From: Chloroflexota bacterium | Lineage (GTDB): Bacteria > Chloroflexota > Limnocylindria > Limnocylindrales > CSP1-4 | Direction of reading: 5' to 3' | Assembly (NCBI GenBank): GCA_003158495.1 | Contig: PMJT01000097.1 | Location: forward strand, 2,551-9,325 | Length of the DNA: 6,775 bases | Shown here: piece after piece, positions 6,446-6,775 of the stretch | How positions within the stretch are numbered: the stretch's first letter is position 1 | Layout: each line of letters opens with the position of its first letter | The notes under the pieces: model-generated | Told to the model about the DNA's origin: nothing | The model's database searches: none | What the model saw: only the letters and a program-made list of their open reading frames with translations | Translations under genes and position numbers: made by a program

Positions 6446-6474
6446 AAACGGCGGCCCTTTGAGGGCCGCCGTTT
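6446..6474 (-). terminator. Rho-independent terminator of pntB
   Basis: A perfect 13-bp stem (AAACGGCGGCCCT / AGGGCCGCCGTTT) with a 3-base loop, 25 bases after the pntB stop on the minus strand. On that strand the 3' arm ends in GTTT and is followed by CTGATTCT, a weak U-rich tail. CCACC (6433-6437) and GGTGG (6475-6479) can lengthen the stem across an 8-base bulge. It separates pntB from the kinase, so the kinase needs read-through or its own promoter. Confidence 0.75.
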
Positions 6475-6499
6475 GGTGGCGATATGCGCCGCGGTCTTG

Positions 6500-6775
6500 C
6501 TAGAGCGCCTTGACCGCGGCGATCAGCTCGGCCAGGCCGCGCTTTGCGTCGGCGAAGTACATGCCCGTCTTGGGGTTGACGTAGAGGGCATTGTCGATGC
6601 CAGCGTAGCCGCGGCCCATCGATCGCTTCATGACGATGATCGAGCGGGCCTTGTCCACGTCGAGGATCGGCATGCCGAAGATGGGGCTGGAGCGGTCACT
6701 TCTCGCGGCTGGGTTCGTGACGTCGTTCGCTCCGACGACCAGGGCTACGTCGGTTCGCTCGAACTCGGGGTTGAT
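6500..6775 (-). CDS. pntB: NAD(P) transhydrogenase subunit beta, C-terminal part
   Basis: The last 91 residues of PntB; the rest of the gene (family length about 460 residues) lies beyond the right edge. The protein is the membrane and NADP(H)-binding subunit of proton-translocating transhydrogenase, which uses proton-motive force to move hydride from NADH to NADP+. The visible part is domain III, the cytoplasmic NADP(H) site: INPEFERTDVALVVGANDV, then NPAAR, PIFGMPILDVDKA, IVMKRSMGRGYAGIDNALY and the end MYFADAKRGLAELIAAVKAL. These match the conserved GAND, KRSM-GYAG and DAK motifs of the family closely. The stop is TAG at 6500-6502, followed by a strong hairpin. In other bacteria pntA genes lie upstream, which would be off the right side here. 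No defect is visible. Confidence 0.95.
   Translation of the reverse strand: MNPEFERTDVALVVGANDVTNPAARSDRSSPIFGMPILDVDKARSIIVMKRSMGRGYAGIDNALYVNPKTGMYFADAKRGLAELIAAVKAL

Noticed and set aside
6303..6503. A 66-codon plus-strand frame at the kinase/pntB boundary
   Set aside because: It runs through the 13-bp terminator hairpin, has no ribosome binding site and overlaps the kinase N-terminus and the pntB stop.

Overview
This is a high-GC bacterial window made of ordinary chromosomal genes. I see no insertion sequence, CRISPR array, rRNA, tRNA or phage gene. The LuxR regulator with a helical-repeat body, the six-PAS hybrid kinase and the transhydrogenase would fit a soil or aquatic Chloroflexota or a similar high-GC lineage. 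That placement is a guess from gene style, not from a marker gene.

Layout, left to right. (1) Positions 1-1643 (+) hold the C-terminal part of a large LuxR-family regulator: helical TPR-like repeats, a disordered Pro/Ala/Arg linker and a LuxR helix-turn-helix. The frame runs off the left edge. (2) A strong hairpin at 1689-1719 ends this gene. (3) A 23-codon ORF for a hydrophobic peptide lies on the minus strand at 1734-1805. It has a perfect AAGGAG ribosome binding site, is too short for routine gene calling, and appears to share the 1689-1719 hairpin as its terminator. (4) A non-coding leader of about 280 bp with several inverted repeats precedes mgtC. (5) An MgtC/SapB-family membrane protein lies at 2082-2768 (+) with a GTG start and a GAGGTGA ribosome binding site. 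(6) A 68-bp convergent junction holds two hairpins. (7) A very large soluble hybrid histidine kinase occupies 2837-6406 (-): six PAS domains, HisKA, HATPase and a C-terminal receiver. (8) A terminator hairpin lies at 6446-6474. (9) The C-terminus of the NAD(P) transhydrogenase beta subunit PntB is at 6500-6775 (-), running off the right edge.

Functional picture. The genes do not form one operon. The regulator and mgtC read right, the kinase and pntB read left, and hairpins separate the units. The kinase has no membrane segment and no DNA-binding output, so it should sense a cytoplasmic signal and pass phosphate to its own receiver and then to unknown partners. Its position downstream of pntB hints at redox or energy sensing, but the terminator between them makes this weak. 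The least expected item is the small membrane peptide divergent from mgtC. In enterobacteria MgtC is controlled by a hydrophobic peptide of about 30 residues (MgtR), so the arrangement deserves a test, although nothing here proves a link.
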